Shown here: piece after piece, positions 11,397 through 21,499 of the stretch | How positions within the stretch are numbered: position 1 is the stretch's first letter | Layout of the letters: every line of letters starts with the position of its first letter | From: Bradyrhizobium sp. CCGB01 | GTDB lineage: Bacteria; Pseudomonadota; Alphaproteobacteria; Rhizobiales; Xanthobacteraceae | Assembly: GCF_024199795.1 (NCBI RefSeq) | Contig: NZ_JANADK010000001.1 | Span: forward strand, 4,464,001 to 4,528,000 | Reading direction: 5' to 3' | Length of the DNA: 64,000 nucleotides | Notes under the pieces: generated by a model | Seen by the model: the letters and a program-made list of their open reading frames with translations, nothing else | Told to the model about the DNA's origin: nothing | Database searches by the model: none | Translations under genes and position numbers: made by a program

Positions 11397-12476
11397 CTAC
11401 CTCAACTTCCCGCGTGCCGCGACCGGCAGCGTGCCGATGATCTCCTCGCCGCGCACCATCACCACCTCGTCCATCATGTTGACGACGACGCAGACGTGGT
11501 TGGGCACGATCCGCACCACGTCGCCGACGTTGGGCCGCGTGTTGCTGCGGGAGAGGTCGAGAAAACCGTGTTCCTCGGCGAATTTGGCGATCTTGGCTTC
11601 GGGATGTTCCAGGATCAGGCCGTGGCCGTCGAGCCCGCCGGTGTCGGTCGTCAGCGTCTTCGAGCCTGCATCGAGGATGCCGCGCTCGGGCGCGGCGCGG
11701 CTCACCACCGTCGAATAGATGTGGAGCGCGCAGTCGTCCCAGGTGGCGGAGCCGGCCGCGACCTGCATGCGGTCGTTGTAGATATAGGTGCCGAAGCGAT
11801 GCTCGGTGCCGCCCTTGAGCTTGCCGAGATTCTTCAGGTTCGGCGTGCCGCCGGTCGAGACGATCTTTGCATCGAGCCCGTGCGCGCGTACGCCGGCCAG
11901 CGCTTCATCGTAGAATTTCTGTGCATCCGCCCAGCCGGTTTCGGTCGGGTACATCATGAAGCCCGCGAATTCGAGCCCCTTGGATCCGGCGATCTCACGC
12001 GCCAGCGCAATCGCTTCGGCCGGCGTCTCGACGCCCGCGCGCTTGCGCCCGGTGTCGCATTCGACGACGACCGAGAGCGGACGGCCCGACGCCGCGGCGG
12101 CCTTGGGCAGACCGGCGACGACGGTGGAATTGTCGGCGGCCACCGTCATGTTGGCCTTCGCCTGAAGCGCGCCGAGACGCGCCATCTTCTCTTCGCCCAG
12201 GAGATTGTAGCTGATGAGGATGTCGTCGATGCCGGCATTGGCCATGATCTCGGCTTCGCCGAGCTTCTGGCAGGTGATGCCCTTGGCGCCCGCCGCGACC
12301 TGCATCTTAGCGATGGTCGGGTTCTTGTGCGTCTTGATGTGCGGACGGTTGGCGACGCCGGCATCGTCGCAGGCCTTCTGTATGCGCGCGATGTTGCGTT
12401 CGACCTTGTCCATGTCGATGACGGCGCAGGGCGTGCCGTACTCACGGGCGATCTTTGCGGCGAGGGTGGTTGTCAT
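11397..12476 (-). CDS. D-threonine-aldolase/D-serine-dehydratase-like PLP enzyme
   Basis: This 359-residue fold-type III PLP protein (alanine racemase-like barrel) would act on a beta-hydroxy D-amino acid by aldol cleavage or dehydration. The PLP lysine is K48 in RPHIKTHK, and a metal-binding His-Cys pair is seen in PNHVCVVVN (H327, C329), as in eukaryotic-type D-serine dehydratase and D-threonine aldolase. STGGTPN holds the PLP phosphate. It is followed 3 bp upstream by the ABC-F gene on the same strand. A second, more distant member of the family is encoded at 36027-37322. Confidence 0.9.
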   Translation of the reverse strand: MTTTLAAKIAREYGTPCAVIDMDKVERNIARIQKACDDAGVANRPHIKTHKNPTIAKMQVAAGAKGITCQKLGEAEIMANAGIDDILISYNLLGEEKMARLGALQAKANMTVAADNSTVVAGLPKAAAASGRPLSVVVECDTGRKRAGVETPAEAIALAREIAGSKGLEFAGFMMYPTETGWADAQKFYDEALAGVRAHGLDAKIVSTGGTPNLKNLGKLKGGTEHRFGTYIYNDRMQVAAGSATWDDCALHIYSTVVSRAAPERGILDAGSKTLTTDTGGLDGHGLILEHPEAKIAKFAEEHGFLDLSRSNTRPNVGDVVRIVPNHVCVVVNMMDEVVMVRGEEIIGTLPVAARGKLR

Positions 12477-12479
12477 GGG

Positions 12480-14294
12480 TTATGCCTGTTCAATTTCTTC
12501 GCGGAGCATTTCAAGTTCGAGCCAGCGCTCTTCGGACGCGGACAGTTCCTCGTGCGCCTTGGCGATGGCAGCGGACGTGTCGTCGAATGTCTTGCGGTCC
12601 TTGGCGTAGAGGTTGGGATCGTCGAGCACGCGTTGCAGCTTGGCGATATCGGCATGCAACGTTTCCATCTTCTTCGGCAGCGTTTCCAGCGCGTGCTTCT
12701 CGTTGAAGCTCAGCTTTCGCTTGGAAGCGGACGCGGGCGCCGCGGCGCGCTCCTCTTTCTTCTCCGCCGGGGCGGCTTGCGTCTTCGCCGTCTCACGCTT
12801 CAGGTCGGCACCGCGCTGGGTCAGCATGTCGCTGTAGCCGCCGGCATATTCGGTCCATTTGCCGTTGCCCTCGGGCGCGATCACCGAGGTGACGATACGA
12901 TCGAGGAAGTCGCGGTCATGGCTGATCAGGATGACCGTACCCTCGTAATCGCCGAGCATGTCCTCGAGCACGTCGAGCGTTTCGAGGTCGAGATCGTTGG
13001 TCGGTTCGTCCAGCACGAGGAGGTTCGAGGGCTTTGCCAGCGCGCGCGCCAGCATCAGCCGGCCGCGCTCGCCGCCCGAGAGCACTTCCACCGGCGTACC
13101 GCGCTGCTCCTGCGCGAACAGGAAGTCCTTCATGTAGCCGACGACATGCTTCGGCTTGCCGCCGACCATGATCTGGTCGCCGCGACCGCCGGTCAGCGCT
13201 TCGGCCAGCGTCGATTTGGGATCGAGGCTTTCGCGGTGCTGATCGAGGGTCGCTATCTCCAGATTGGCCCCCAGCCGCACAATGCCGGAATCGGGCTGCG
13301 CGCCGCCGGTGAGCAGATTGACCAGCGTGGTCTTGCCGGCACCGTTCGGTCCGACGATGCCGAGCCGGTCGCCGCGCTGGATGCGGGTCGAGAAATTCTC
13401 GACGATCTTGCGCTCGCCATAGGCCTTGGTGACGCCCTTGGCCTCGATCACCAGCTTGCCGGATTGCTCCGCTTCGGCGGCGGCGAGACTGGCGGTCCCG
13501 GCCGTGCCGCGATAATTGCGCCGCTGGTCGCGCAGCGCATGCAGATTGCCGAGCCGCTTGACGTTGCGCTTGCGACGGCCGGAGACGCCGTGGCGCAGCC
13601 AGTGCTCCTCGTCGACGATCTTGCGGTCGAGCTTGTGCTGGTCGCGCTCTTCTTCCGCGAGCACTTCATCGCGCCAGGTCTCGAACGAGGCAAAGCCGCG
13701 GTCGATCTGCTTGATCTTGCCGCGGTCGAGCCATGCGGTCGAGCGCGAGAGATTGGTCAGGAAGCGGCGGTCGTGGCTGATGATCACGAGCGCACTGCGC
13801 CTGGAGTCGAGCTCCTTTTCCAGCCATTCAATGGTGGAGAGATCGAGATGGTTGGTCGGCTCGTCCAGCAGCAAAATGTCGGGCGAGGGCGCCAGCACCC
13901 GTGCCAGCGCGGCACGGCGGGCCTCGCCGCCGGAGACATTGGCCGGGTTCTCGTTGCCGGTGAGCCCGAGCTGCTCCACCAGATAGCGCGCCTGGTACGG
14001 ATCGTCGCCCGGCGCCAGTCCAGCTTCGACGTAGGCGAGCGTGGTCTTGTGCTCGCCGAAATCCGGCTCCTGCGGCAGATAGCGGACGGTCGCGCCGGGC
14101 TGCACGAACCGCGTGCCGCCGTCGGGCTCGACGAGGCCGGCCGCGATCTTCAGCAGCGTCGACTTGCCGGAGCCGTTGCGGCCGATCAGGCAGACGCGCT
14201 CGGATGGCGCAACGTTGAGCTCGACGCCTGACAGCAGCGGCGTGCCGCCAAAGGTCAGCTTGATGTCTTTCAGTTGGATCAGCGGCGGCGCCAT
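12480..14294 (-). CDS. ABC-F family ATPase (Uup-like)
   Basis: This 604-residue soluble protein contains two ABC domains in tandem with no membrane segments. The first has GRNGSGKST near residue 36 and SGGEARRAALAR with LLLDEPTNHLDL; the second has GPNGAGKTT near residue 322 and LSGGERGRLMLARAL with LVLDEPTNDLDL. A charged linker joins them and the C-terminal ~100 residues form a probable coiled coil, as in Uup. ABC-F proteins act on the ribosome or in DNA processing rather than in transport. It overlaps nothing but lies 2 bp from the DUF188 gene, so the two may be cotranscribed. Confidence 0.94.
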   Translation of the reverse strand: MAPPLIQLKDIKLTFGGTPLLSGVELNVAPSERVCLIGRNGSGKSTLLKIAAGLVEPDGGTRFVQPGATVRYLPQEPDFGEHKTTLAYVEAGLAPGDDPYQARYLVEQLGLTGNENPANVSGGEARRAALARVLAPSPDILLLDEPTNHLDLSTIEWLEKELDSRRSALVIISHDRRFLTNLSRSTAWLDRGKIKQIDRGFASFETWRDEVLAEEERDQHKLDRKIVDEEHWLRHGVSGRRKRNVKRLGNLHALRDQRRNYRGTAGTASLAAAEAEQSGKLVIEAKGVTKAYGERKIVENFSTRIQRGDRLGIVGPNGAGKTTLVNLLTGGAQPDSGIVRLGANLEIATLDQHRESLDPKSTLAEALTGGRGDQIMVGGKPKHVVGYMKDFLFAQEQRGTPVEVLSGGERGRLMLARALAKPSNLLVLDEPTNDLDLETLDVLEDMLGDYEGTVILISHDRDFLDRIVTSVIAPEGNGKWTEYAGGYSDMLTQRGADLKRETAKTQAAPAEKKEERAAAPASASKRKLSFNEKHALETLPKKMETLHADIAKLQRVLDDPNLYAKDRKTFDDTSAAIAKAHEELSASEERWLELEMLREEIEQA

Positions 14295-14296
14295 GG

Positions 14297-14788
14297 TCAG
14301 CCTTGGTTCGTTGCGGGCTGATCTGCGCGGCGGCGCTGGATCCGGCGCAGCGTCTGGTCGAGCGCCGAGAGGAAGGCCGAGCGGTCGCGCGGGGCGAACG
14401 ATCGCGGGCCGCCGGTGACCTCGCCGGCCGAGCGCAGATCCGTCATCAGGTTGCGCACCGCCAGCGTCATCCCGATCGACTCCTCGGTGAACGGTTTGCC
14501 GTTCGGTGCGATCACGTCGGCGCCGGCTTTGACGCAGCGGCTTGCCAGCGGAATGTCGGAGGTTACGACCACGTCGCCGGGCCGGGCGCGCTCGGCGATC
14601 CAGTCGTCAGCGGCGTCCATGCCGCTGCCTGCGGCGATGCGCTCGATCATCGGATCCTGCGGCACGCGGATGAAATTGCCGGCGACCACGCTCACGGGCA
14701 CGCCGTGCCGGAGCGCGACGCGGTAGATCTCGTCCTTCACCGGGCAGGCGTCGGCGTCGACATAGATGCGGGTGGGGGTGTCAGTCAT
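14297..14788 (-). CDS. YaiI/YqxD family protein (DUF188)
   Basis: The protein of 163 residues starts [20 protein letters not shown], the invariant N terminus of the DUF188 family, with further conserved blocks [12 protein letters not shown] and [13 protein letters not shown]. The family has a PIN-like nuclease fold with acidic residues (D10, D12 region) but no established function. I chose the start at 14788 because the conserved domain begins there; an in-frame ATG at 14896 would add an unrelated extension overlapping the divergent gene. Confidence 0.93.
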   Translation of the reverse strand: MTDTPTRIYVDADACPVKDEIYRVALRHGVPVSVVAGNFIRVPQDPMIERIAAGSGMDAADDWIAERARPGDVVVTSDIPLASRCVKAGADVIAPNGKPFTEESIGMTLAVRNLMTDLRSAGEVTGGPRSFAPRDRSAFLSALDQTLRRIQRRRADQPATNQG

Positions 14789-14894
14789 TCGCCGCGTGGT
14801 ACCCCATTCGGGCCGCAAAGGCGAGGGGATTGACCCTGGTTCCTCAGGGCCTACGATCGGCCCGAAACAACAAGAATTTGGGGAAAGCCAAGCC

Positions 14895-15695
14895 ATGCCG
14901 AACCGGCTCGAAACCTGGCGCGTCGAGGCCTACAACACCGCAAAACAATCCGAAAACAAGATGCATGACGACACGGTGGCGCGCCGCTTCGGCTTCTCCG
15001 GCGGGCTGGTCCCGGGCGTCGACGTCTTCGCCTACATGATGCACGTGCCGTTGGCGCGCTGGGGCCGCGATTTCCTGTCCCGCGGGCTGGTCGAGGCCCG
15101 CTTCATCAAGCCGGTTTATGACGGCGAGACCGCCGATATCGACGCGACCGAGCACAACGGCCTGCTGACGATCGAGGTGTTCAGCCGCACCGAGCTCTGC
15201 GCCACGGGGACGGCTGTGCTGCCGACGACCACGCCCGCGGTGTCATTGAGCGACTATGTCGAGGTGCCTGCGGTCGCCGAGCGCAAGCCGGTCAGCCCGG
15301 CGACGTTCGAAATGGGCAAATGGCTGGGCACGACGCCCCGCCGCTGGGCCGGGCAGGACGCGACCGACTATCTCACTGATGTCAGGGAGACCGATCCGAT
15401 CTTCGCGCGCGAGGGGCTCGGCCATCCCGGCCTGATCCAACGCGTGATGAACCGTGTCCTCGTCGACAACACGATTCTTGGTCCATGGATCCATGTCGGC
15501 AGCCGCATGCAGCTGCTGTCGGCCGCGCGCGCCGGCGACGAGATCACCGCGCGGGCAAAGGTCACCGCGAATTACGAGAAGAAGGGCCACCGCTTCGTCG
15601 AGTTCGACGCGCTCGTCGTCGCCAACGGCACGACGCCATTGGCGCATTGCCAGCACACCGCGATCTACCAGCCGCGTGAGCAGGCGGCGGCCTGA
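14895..15695 (+). CDS. Hotdog-fold (MaoC-like) protein
   Basis: This 266-residue protein appears to hold two hotdog segments. The first has [24 protein letters not shown] (about residues 27-50), which mimics the MaoC hydratase loop but lacks the classic D-x4-H spacing; the second (about 160-260) has [24 protein letters not shown] strands, with [12 protein letters not shown] at the end. A thioesterase or hydratase role is possible but not provable here. The ATG at 14895 is preceded by ggggaaagcc. The next gene starts immediately after its stop. Confidence 0.8.
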   Translation: MPNRLETWRVEAYNTAKQSENKMHDDTVARRFGFSGGLVPGVDVFAYMMHVPLARWGRDFLSRGLVEARFIKPVYDGETADIDATEHNGLLTIEVFSRTELCATGTAVLPTTTPAVSLSDYVEVPAVAERKPVSPATFEMGKWLGTTPRRWAGQDATDYLTDVRETDPIFAREGLGHPGLIQRVMNRVLVDNTILGPWIHVGSRMQLLSAARAGDEITARAKVTANYEKKGHRFVEFDALVVANGTTPLAHCQHTAIYQPREQAAA

Positions 15696-17138
15696 ATGCC
15701 AGTTCAGGCTTCCTTGCGCGCCCTCGTTTGTTTCGGAATAGCAGTCCTTTTGTCGCTCCATGCGCCTTGCGTCGTGCATGCCGCTTCGCCAATACCCGAC
15801 CGCGTGTCGCTTAGCGAGCAGACGACGACATGGAGCACCGTCAAGTTCATCACCGATGCCGAGAATGGCCTTGTCAGCGGATCGCTCGACAAGAACACGA
15901 TCGTCGAGCGCCGTTTCAGGTCCTACGTACTCGAGAACCGATACCTGAAAGTGACGCTCGTGCCCGAATTCGGGGGACGCATCCTCTCCATGATCTACAA
16001 GCCGACCGGCCACGAGCAGCTTTATCGAACGGAGGTCGGGGTGCCCTACGGGATGAAGGCCGGAAATTTCTACTACGACTGGCTGATGGTGTACGGCGGA
16101 ATCTTCCCAACGTTCCCCGATGCCGAGCACGGCAAGACGTGGCTGAAGCCGTGGGCTTTCCGGGTGGTGAAGCAGGTCGCCGACGAAGTCACGGTCGTGA
16201 TGTCGTTCCGGGATGACTTCGACTATTCCGCGCGACCCGGCAAGTTCAGGGCCGCGACCGGCATCGAGGCGAGCTACTACGTCACGCTGAAGGCTGATCG
16301 TGCGGCACTCGATACCCGCGTGGTGCTGAAGAATCCGAACAACAAGGCTGTTCCATACGAGTACTGGACCTGCACGACGCTCGCTCCGGGATCGGAGCCG
16401 AACCATCCGAGGGCAACCGGCGGCGCCGAGATCATCGCGCCGATCCGGACCTACACCACGCCTGCCTGGTCGGCCAATCTGGCAGACGGTGACGAGAGCG
16501 CGGGGATCGGCAGGCGGCGCTTCGAAAGCCTGCGCTACTTCAAGAACTGGCCAAAGATGGGCATCGCCTATGCCGCTCCGGATATGCAGGGCGGGAATTT
16601 CTGGGGCGTCATCAACCATGACAACGCAGAAGGAATCATTCGCATCGCGGACAATAGCCTCACTCGGGGCTTGAAAATGTGGACGTGGGGGTTTGCCTCG
16701 TTCACCGCCGAAACCGACGCCCGGAAGGATCCGAACGAGTGGCGGCCGTATGTCGAATTGTGGGCGGGCGTGTCAGACCAGTTTTTCCACGATGCAGACT
16801 TTCCCGCACGCGGTGAGGTGTCGATTCCGGAAACTTACAGCCCGACCGTCGGCATGAGCAACGTGACGCACGCGAACGAGAAAATCCTGGTCAATCTCTC
16901 GGCCGAGGCGTCTCGCGCTAGTCTCGAGTTCTTCAGCGCTGAGCCGGCCATCCCGTTGCTTGTCACGTTGAAACAGGGCGATACGGCCCTGTTCAGCGAG
17001 TTCGTGCGCGCTGATCCGAACCACGGAAATCGCATTTCGACGGCGCTTGCCGGCGGCCGCGGCGGAGACAAGATACGGCTGACGATCACGACCACGGAGG
17101 GACAAGAGCTGATCGCCGCGGAGACGGCGATCAGGTAA
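15696..17138 (+). CDS. Exported DUF5107-type protein (carbohydrate mutarotase-like)
   Basis: The 480-residue protein begins with a signal peptide (hydrophobic segment LVCFGIAVLLSLHAPCVVHA, cleavage near residue 30), so it is secreted or periplasmic. The body has RSYVLENRYLKVTLVPEFGG, GNFYYDWLMVYGGIFPTFPD and RGLKMWTWGFASF, which resemble the galactose-mutarotase-like beta-sandwich of DUF5107 proteins, usually linked to glycan recognition or processing. Its ATG follows the previous stop directly, but no ribosome site is obvious and its function seems unrelated to the upstream hotdog protein. Codon use is less extreme in GC than its neighbours, so transfer is possible. Confidence 0.75.
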   Translation: MPVQASLRALVCFGIAVLLSLHAPCVVHAASPIPDRVSLSEQTTTWSTVKFITDAENGLVSGSLDKNTIVERRFRSYVLENRYLKVTLVPEFGGRILSMIYKPTGHEQLYRTEVGVPYGMKAGNFYYDWLMVYGGIFPTFPDAEHGKTWLKPWAFRVVKQVADEVTVVMSFRDDFDYSARPGKFRAATGIEASYYVTLKADRAALDTRVVLKNPNNKAVPYEYWTCTTLAPGSEPNHPRATGGAEIIAPIRTYTTPAWSANLADGDESAGIGRRRFESLRYFKNWPKMGIAYAAPDMQGGNFWGVINHDNAEGIIRIADNSLTRGLKMWTWGFASFTAETDARKDPNEWRPYVELWAGVSDQFFHDADFPARGEVSIPETYSPTVGMSNVTHANEKILVNLSAEASRASLEFFSAEPAIPLLVTLKQGDTALFSEFVRADPNHGNRISTALAGGRGGDKIRLTITTTEGQELIAAETAIR

Positions 17139-17158
17139 TCTCGTTCGAAACGGTACCC

Positions 17159-19531
17159 CTACGCGGCCTTGCCCTTTGCGTCCTGGATCGCGCGCCAGAC
17201 CTTTTCCGGGGTCAGAGGCATGTCGATGTGCTTGATGCCGTAGTCGGAGAGGGCGTCGACCACCGCGTTCACCACCGTCGACAGGCTGCCGGCGCAGCCG
17301 GCTTCGCCGCAGCCCTTGCTGCCGAGCGGATTGGTCGTGGCGGGCACCGGGTGATCGCCGACCGTCATGTTCGGCACGTCCTCGGCGCGCGGCAGCGCGT
17401 AGTCCATCAGCGAGCCCGTGATCGGCTGGCCGCTCTCGTCATAGCGGATGTGCTCCATCAGCGCCTGGCCGATGCCCTGGACGACGCCGCCATGAAGCTG
17501 ACCCGCGACCAGCAGCGGGTTGATCACCGTGCCGAAATCGTTGACGGCGCTGTAGCGCACGATCTGCACCACGCCGGTGTCGGGGTCGATCTCGACCTCG
17601 GCGACGTGGCAGCCGTTCGGGAACGCCGAGGGCACCGGCTCGCTGGTATGGTCGACGTCGAGGCTGTCAGGCACGCCCTCCGGCACCTTGCCGTCATGCA
17701 GCTTCTTGGCGAGCTCCATGATGTCGATGCTGCGGTCGGTGCCGGCGATCGTAAAGCTGCCGTCGGCGAACTCGATGTCGGCCTCGGAGGCTTCGAGCAT
17801 ATGCGCGGCGGCGCGCTTGCCTTTCTCGATGACCAGCTTGGCGGCGCCCACGATCGCCATGCCGCTCGCGGTGATCGAGCGCGAACCGCCGGTGCCGTTG
17901 CCGGTGTGGACGATGTCGCTGTCGCCCTGCACCAGCTTGACGCTCTCGAAGGGAACGCCGAGCTGCTCGCACAGCACCTGCGCGAACGGCGTGGCATGGC
18001 CCTGGCCGTAATCGAGCGTGCCGGTGATGAGCTGCACGGAGCCGTCAGCGTCGAACACGATCTTGCCGAGCTCGGGGCTCGGCGGCGCGGTGACCTCGAG
18101 ATAGGAGCCGACGGCGATGCCGCGCAGCTTGCCGGCCTTCTTGCTCTCCTTCTTGCGCTTGGCGAAGTTCTCGTGGTCGGAGATGTCGAGCGCCTTGTTG
18201 AAGACGGCCTGGAAGTCGCCGCTGTCATAGGTGACGCCGGATGAGGCGGCGAACGGCATCTGGTTCTGCTTGATGAAGTTGCGCTTGCGCATCGTCAGCC
18301 GATTGATGCCCATCTCGTCGGCGGCGCGGTCGATCAGGCGCTCCATGTAGTAATTCGCCTCGGGCCGGCCGGCGCCGCGATAGGCGCCCATCAGCGTGGT
18401 GTTGGTGAGCACCGTCTTGATGTCGACCGCCATCAGCGGCGTGCGGTAGACGCTTGAAAAATTCTTGCCGGTGTTGAGCGATAGCGGCCCCGGCGCAACA
18501 CCGGTGATGTAGGCGCCGAGATTGCCATAGCCGGACAGCTTCGCCGCGAGGAAGTGCCCTTCGGCATCGAGCGCCAGCTCGGCATGGATTTTCTGCGCAC
18601 GGCCGTGGCTGTCGGAGAGGAAGGCGGTCGAGCGCTCGTCGAGCCACTTCACCGGGCGCCCCAGTTCCCTGGCCGCGTACAGGATGCACATGTATTCGGG
18701 ATAGTTGACGTTCTTCATGCCGAAGGAGCCGCCGACATTGGCGGTGAGGATACGCACCTTCTCGTTCGGCACTTTCAGGTTTTTGGCGAGGTTGGCGCGG
18801 TTGCCCGCAACGCCCTGCGTCGGCATCTGGATCGTGTAGCGCTCGGTCTTCTTGTCGTAGGAGGCGAGCCCGACGCGCGGCTCCATCGAGACCACGGCGA
18901 CGCGGGTATTCTCGATGTCGACCTTGGTCACATGGGCGGCGCTGGCGAAGGCCGCGTTCACCTTGTCCACGTCGCCATAATGGTAGTCGAGCGCGACGTT
19001 GTTCGGGATGTGGTCGTAAAGCTGCGGCGCGCCGGGCTTGGTGGCGTCCTCGGGATCGGTCACCGCCGGCAGCGGTTCGATGTCGAGCTCGACCGCTTCG
19101 GCCGCATCGCGCGCCTGCGCCAGCGTGTCCGCGACCACGAAGGCCACGGGATCGCCGACGAAGCGGACCTTGTCGGTCGCGAGCGGCTGGCGGTTGGTCT
19201 GGAGCAGGGGCGAGCCGTCGCGGTTCTTCAGCGGCAGGCCGCAGGTGAAGGGGCCGTAGCCGGCGGCATCGAGGTCCTTGCCGGTCCACACCCCCAGCAC
19301 GCCCGGCATCGCCCTGGCGGCATCGGTGCCGACGCCGCGGATGATGCCATGGGCATGGGTGGAACGGACGACCACGGCGTGGGCCTGGCCGGGCAGGTTG
19401 AAATCATCGGTGTAGCGGCCCTTGCCGCGCACCAGCGTGTCGTCTTCCTTGCGGCGGACCGGTTGCCCGACGCCATATTTTTGCAGTGCAATAGCGTTTT
19501 CGAGCGTGGAGGATTTGGTGTGTTCTTGCAT
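17159..19531 (-). CDS. Xanthine dehydrogenase/CO dehydrogenase family molybdopterin-binding large subunit (CoxL form II-like)
   Basis: This 790-residue protein is a complete molybdenum hydroxylase large subunit: the N-terminal a/b hammerhead domain (VGQPVRRKEDDTLVRGKGRY), then the Mo-pterin domains. The active-site loop is AYRGAGRPEA, the form II CoxL signature (form I CO dehydrogenase has AYxCSFR), so true CO oxidation is unlikely. The catalytic glutamate is in GSKGCGEAGCAG near the C terminus. No iron-sulphur or FAD subunit gene lies beside it, so partners must be elsewhere. I take 19531 (MQEHTKSS) as start; an upstream ATG at 19555 is also possible. Confidence 0.93.
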   Translation of the reverse strand: MQEHTKSSTLENAIALQKYGVGQPVRRKEDDTLVRGKGRYTDDFNLPGQAHAVVVRSTHAHGIIRGVGTDAARAMPGVLGVWTGKDLDAAGYGPFTCGLPLKNRDGSPLLQTNRQPLATDKVRFVGDPVAFVVADTLAQARDAAEAVELDIEPLPAVTDPEDATKPGAPQLYDHIPNNVALDYHYGDVDKVNAAFASAAHVTKVDIENTRVAVVSMEPRVGLASYDKKTERYTIQMPTQGVAGNRANLAKNLKVPNEKVRILTANVGGSFGMKNVNYPEYMCILYAARELGRPVKWLDERSTAFLSDSHGRAQKIHAELALDAEGHFLAAKLSGYGNLGAYITGVAPGPLSLNTGKNFSSVYRTPLMAVDIKTVLTNTTLMGAYRGAGRPEANYYMERLIDRAADEMGINRLTMRKRNFIKQNQMPFAASSGVTYDSGDFQAVFNKALDISDHENFAKRKKESKKAGKLRGIAVGSYLEVTAPPSPELGKIVFDADGSVQLITGTLDYGQGHATPFAQVLCEQLGVPFESVKLVQGDSDIVHTGNGTGGSRSITASGMAIVGAAKLVIEKGKRAAAHMLEASEADIEFADGSFTIAGTDRSIDIMELAKKLHDGKVPEGVPDSLDVDHTSEPVPSAFPNGCHVAEVEIDPDTGVVQIVRYSAVNDFGTVINPLLVAGQLHGGVVQGIGQALMEHIRYDESGQPITGSLMDYALPRAEDVPNMTVGDHPVPATTNPLGSKGCGEAGCAGSLSTVVNAVVDALSDYGIKHIDMPLTPEKVWRAIQDAKGKAA

Positions 19532-19740
19532 GGAAATGACCTGAAAAGCCGGCATTTGCGCATTTTCGCGGCAGCGGGGGACCGGACCCCATTGAGATAA
19601 CCCACCACCCCGTTCACGACAACGCACGAATGGGCATGGTCCCATGTGATGCGTTGTTGCGCATACCCGCCGCGCTGCTAATGTTTCAGGCGAAAAATCA
19701 ATTCCAGACCGGCCCGACCGGCCGCGGAAAGACAGTTTGT

Positions 19741-20811
19741 ATGAATGACCACACGCGGCTCCGCGACGGCCATATGCCGCACGGTGAGCTGGAGGGGTCG
19801 ATGGCGGCGGTGGCGTTGGCCCCCGAACCGGCCGTCCCCGCGCAAGCGGGAACCGGCGTCTATGCGGCGCTGGACCTCGGCACCAACAATTGCAGGCTGC
19901 TGATCGCCTGTCCGACCCACGACGGCTTTCGCGTGGTCGATTCCTTCTCGCGCATCATCCGGCTCGGCGAGGGCGTCTCGGCGACGGGCTGCATCAGCGA
20001 GGCCGCGATCGAGCGCGCCATCGCGGCGCTGGGCATCTGCCGCGACAAGATCAATTTGCGCAAAGCCAAGCGCCTGCGGCTGATCGCGACCGAAGCCTGC
20101 CGCGCGGCCTCGAATGCGGAAGGTTTCCGCAGCCGCGTCGCGGCCGAGACCGGCATCGAGCTCGAGGTGATCAACCGCGAGACCGAGGCCGCGCTCGCCG
20201 TGCTCGGCTGCTCGCCGCTGGTGGACCCCAGGGGCAGGGGCGCGATCCTGTTCGACATTGGCGGCGGCTCGACCGAGCTGGTGCGGATCGAGCGCGATCC
20301 CGCGAATCCGGAGCCGCGCATCAAAGCCTGGATGTCGATCCCGCTCGGCGTCGTGACGCTGGCCGAGCAGTTCGGCGGCCGCGACGTCACGCCGGAGATC
20401 TATGCCGCCATGGAGCAGGAGGTCGCCAACCACGTCGCGCCGTTCGCCGAGGAACATGGCCGCGATCTCGCCGACATGCATCTGCTCGGCACGTCGGGCA
20501 CGGTGACGACGCTCGCCGGCATCCATCTCAACCTCGCGCGCTACGACCGCCGCCGCATCGACAGCATCTGGATGAACGATTCCGACATCACCGCGACCAT
20601 CAGCAAGCTGCTCGGCATGAGCTACGAGGAGCGCGCCGGCAACAGCTGCATCAGCGTCGAGCGCGCCGATCTGGTGCTCGCCGGCTGCGCCATCCTCGAT
20701 GCTATCCGCCGCGCCTTTCCGCTGCCGCGCCTGCGCGTCGCCGACCGCGGCCTGCGGGAGGGCATGCTGGTCGAGATGATGCGCGAAGACGGCGCGCTCA
20801 GGAGCTGGTGA
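19741..20811 (+). CDS. Ppx/GppA family exopolyphosphatase
   Basis: With the start at 19741 the protein has 356 residues. It shows both ASKHA phosphatase signatures: [17 protein letters not shown] near residue 42 and [15 protein letters not shown] near residue 170, plus [15 protein letters not shown]. Family members hydrolyse polyphosphate or pppGpp. It lacks the long C-terminal HD-like domain of E. coli Ppx, which is normal for the short alphaproteobacterial form. The frame is open back to 19630, but ATG 19741 leaves the usual short variable N terminus. The rlmE gene begins 1 bp after its stop; this pairing is common in rhizobia. Confidence 0.92.
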   Translation: MNDHTRLRDGHMPHGELEGSMAAVALAPEPAVPAQAGTGVYAALDLGTNNCRLLIACPTHDGFRVVDSFSRIIRLGEGVSATGCISEAAIERAIAALGICRDKINLRKAKRLRLIATEACRAASNAEGFRSRVAAETGIELEVINRETEAALAVLGCSPLVDPRGRGAILFDIGGGSTELVRIERDPANPEPRIKAWMSIPLGVVTLAEQFGGRDVTPEIYAAMEQEVANHVAPFAEEHGRDLADMHLLGTSGTVTTLAGIHLNLARYDRRRIDSIWMNDSDITATISKLLGMSYEERAGNSCISVERADLVLAGCAILDAIRRAFPLPRLRVADRGLREGMLVEMMREDGALRSW

Positions 20812-20812
20812 G

Positions 20813-21499
20813 ATGGCGAAAGACACCACCGGCCGCTTGCACGTCCAGGTCAAGACCGGCGGCAAGCGCAAGCTCTCGTCCAAGCTGTGGCTGGAGCGGC
20901 AGCTCAACGATCCCTACGTCGCCAAGGCCAAGGCGGCGGGCTATCGCTCGCGCGCGGCATTCAAGCTGCTCGAGATCGACGACAAGCACCGGTTTCTGAA
21001 GCCCGGTATGGCCGTGATCGACCTCGGCGCCGCGCCCGGCGGCTGGAGTCAGATCGCCGCCAGGCGCGTCGGCTCCACGGAAGGCAAGGGCAAGGTCGTC
21101 GCCATCGATCTGCTGGAGATGCCGGAGATTCCCGGCGTCGATTTTGCGCAGCTCGATTTCATGGACAATGACGCGCCGGACAAGCTGACGGCGATGCTCG
21201 GGGGCGGCGCCGATGTCGTGATGTCGGACATGGCCGCGAATACCACGGGCCACCGCAAGACCGACCAGCTCCGCATCGTCGGCCTGGTCGAAACGGCGGC
21301 CGCGTTCGCCTGCGACGTGCTCAAGCCCGGCGGTACGTTTCTCGCAAAGACGTTCCAGAGTGGCGCCGACGCAGATCTGCTCGCCCAGCTCAAGCGCGAT
21401 TTTGCAACGGTGCGTCACGTCAAGCCCGCGGCGAGCCGGCAGGACTCGTCGGAGCGCTACGTGCTGGCGACGGGGTTTCGGGGCGAGGCGCAGCAGTAG
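20813..21499 (+). CDS. rlmE: 23S rRNA (uridine-2'-O-)-methyltransferase
   Basis: This 228-residue FtsJ/RrmJ-type enzyme methylates the 2'-O of U2552 (E. coli numbering) in the 23S rRNA A loop. The SAM site [15 protein letters not shown] is at about residue 69. The catalytic K-D-K-E residues are seen in [13 protein letters not shown] (Lys near 48), [11 protein letters not shown] (Asp), FLAKTFQ (Lys) and SSERYVLA (Glu). It is longer than E. coli RlmE by an N-terminal basic segment. It lies directly downstream of ppx and is the last core gene before the AT-richer island. Confidence 0.95.
   Translation: MAKDTTGRLHVQVKTGGKRKLSSKLWLERQLNDPYVAKAKAAGYRSRAAFKLLEIDDKHRFLKPGMAVIDLGAAPGGWSQIAARRVGSTEGKGKVVAIDLLEMPEIPGVDFAQLDFMDNDAPDKLTAMLGGGADVVMSDMAANTTGHRKTDQLRIVGLVETAAAFACDVLKPGGTFLAKTFQSGADADLLAQLKRDFATVRHVKPAASRQDSSERYVLATGFRGEAQQ

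Noticed and set aside
11346..14231. 961-codon open frame on the plus strand
   Set aside because: It is the complementary shadow of the ABC-F and D-threonine-aldolase-like genes; GC-rich codon bias keeps the opposite strand open. The minus-strand proteins have clear motifs.
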